From NCBI GenBank assembly GCA_015478895.1, contig JADMKK010000004.1, positions 85,975 to 149,974 of the forward strand: a stretch of DNA of 64,000 bases, written 5' to 3'. This document shows, piece by piece, positions 63,467 to 64,000 of this stretch (the first letter of the stretch is position 1; every line of letters starts with the position of its first letter). A program made the translations under genes and the position numbers. Under the pieces are notes generated by a model, which worked only from the letters and a program-made list of their open reading frames with translations, was not told the DNA's origin and did no database searches. The stretch is from Comamonas sp. GTDB lineage: Bacteria; Pseudomonadota; Gammaproteobacteria; Burkholderiales; Burkholderiaceae_C.

Positions 63467-64000
63467 ATGAATCGATGGAACCTGACGGCGGTCTGCGCTG
63501 CCGCTGTACTGGGCTTGGCTGCTTGCGGCACCAACCCTTCATCCAACACGGTGCCACCGGCCCACCAGCAAGGCATGCACATGTCAACCAACGCCACTTT
63601 GCAGGCCTACCACTGGTATTTGGAAAAGGCAGTAAATGCCAAGGGTGTGGCGCAGCCGCAGTACAAAGCGCTGGAGCCTAAAACGCAGGTGCGCTTGGAT
63701 TTTGTGGCGGGCAGCAAACCCGGTGAGCAGACAGTGTCCAGCAAGGTCTGTAACAACATGACGACCAACTACGCGCTCGACGGTGACAAGCTGCAGGTGG
63801 GCCGGGTCGTCAGCACCATGATGGCGTGCCAGGGCGACGCGCTGATGCAGCTGGAGCGTGCTGTGGGTGCGCAGATGGGGCGCATGCAGTCCGTACAAAT
63901 GGTGCAGGGCGCGCCGCAGCCGCGCATGGTGTTGACTTTTACGGATGGCAGCCGTTGGCACATGTCCGGCAGGCCCACCGATGCCACACGCTATGGCAGC
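63467..64000 (+). CDS. META-domain lipoprotein (HslJ-like), 3' end outside window
   Basis: The frame opens with ATG at 63467 after an AAGGA site and runs off the right edge (178 codons visible). A lipoprotein signal (LTAVCAAAVLGLAAC) anchors it. The body matches the META fold: YHWYLEKAVNAKG, then VCNNMTTNYALDGDKLQVG, and VVSTMMACQGDALMQLERAV. META proteins such as HslJ are associated with envelope stress and novobiocin resistance in E. coli; this one's role is unknown. Codon use returns to the GC-rich host pattern, so the gene lies outside the foreign patch. Confidence 0.85.
   Translation, partial: MNRWNLTAVCAAAVLGLAACGTNPSSNTVPPAHQQGMHMSTNATLQAYHWYLEKAVNAKGVAQPQYKALEPKTQVRLDFVAGSKPGEQTVSSKVCNNMTTNYALDGDKLQVGRVVSTMMACQGDALMQLERAVGAQMGRMQSVQMVQGAPQPRMVLTFTDGSRWHMSGRPTDATRYGS

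Overview
The window looks like a chromosomal segment of a betaproteobacterium, most likely Comamonadaceae (Comamonas or a close relative). This is inferred from the high-GC coding style, the gene neighbourhoods (ahcY behind a SAH riboswitch followed by tlyA-like and metF; rplM-rpsI-erpA with anmK, an M23 peptidase and tyrS nearby) and dispersed intergenic repeats of a type I associate with that family. No rRNA, tRNA, CRISPR array or intact transposase gene was seen.

Layout. 1-5.4 kb: tail of a basic RGG-rich protein, the 3' remnant of an aquaporin gene, an FMN 2-hydroxyacid oxidase, and an iron group (PepSY protein, PiuC-type dioxygenase, TonB siderophore receptor with a Fur-box-like site). 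5.4-9.4 kb: htpG behind a sigma-32-like promoter, an amidase, a glycine/valine-rich lipoprotein. 9.4-16.5 kb: signalling block, with an OmpR-type regulator, hybrid kinase and GGDEF response regulator, then a Ser/Thr kinase-USP fusion overlapping a metallophosphoesterase. 16.7-26.2 kb: 2H phosphoesterase, ohr, and a C4/storage cluster (3-hydroxybutyryl-CoA dehydrogenase, GMC oxidoreductase, PHA synthase, FabI-like reductase, hydratase-phosphotransacylase fusion, acetate kinase).

26.2-31 kb: a c-di-GMP group in which PAS-GGDEF-EAL and GGDEF genes flank AMP nucleosidase. 31.4-36.6 kb: dtd, SAH riboswitch, ahcY, tlyA-like gene, metF, rlpA. 36.7-48.6 kb: housekeeping genes (rlmJ, rplM-rpsI, erpA, anmK, M23 peptidase, tyrS, glmU, small histidine kinase, Lrp regulator, glmS). 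48.7-58.7 kb: copper ATPase, riboflavin synthase, a 2-aminoadipate/2-oxoadipate catabolic pair with a divergent LysR gene, trhO, an orphan amino-acid binding protein, and a glycine-periodic beta-solenoid-like protein.

59.2-64 kb: a DUF2760-Hsp70 pair runs into an accessory patch. A strikingly AT-rich HNH endonuclease gene and a 162-bp MITE-like element lie between two inverted copies of a hairpin-bearing repeat whose stems differ by compensatory changes. A META-domain lipoprotein then runs off the end. This patch, the kinase/phosphatase pair, the c-di-GMP/AMP-nucleosidase operon and the beta-solenoid protein are the places most likely to repay a second look.
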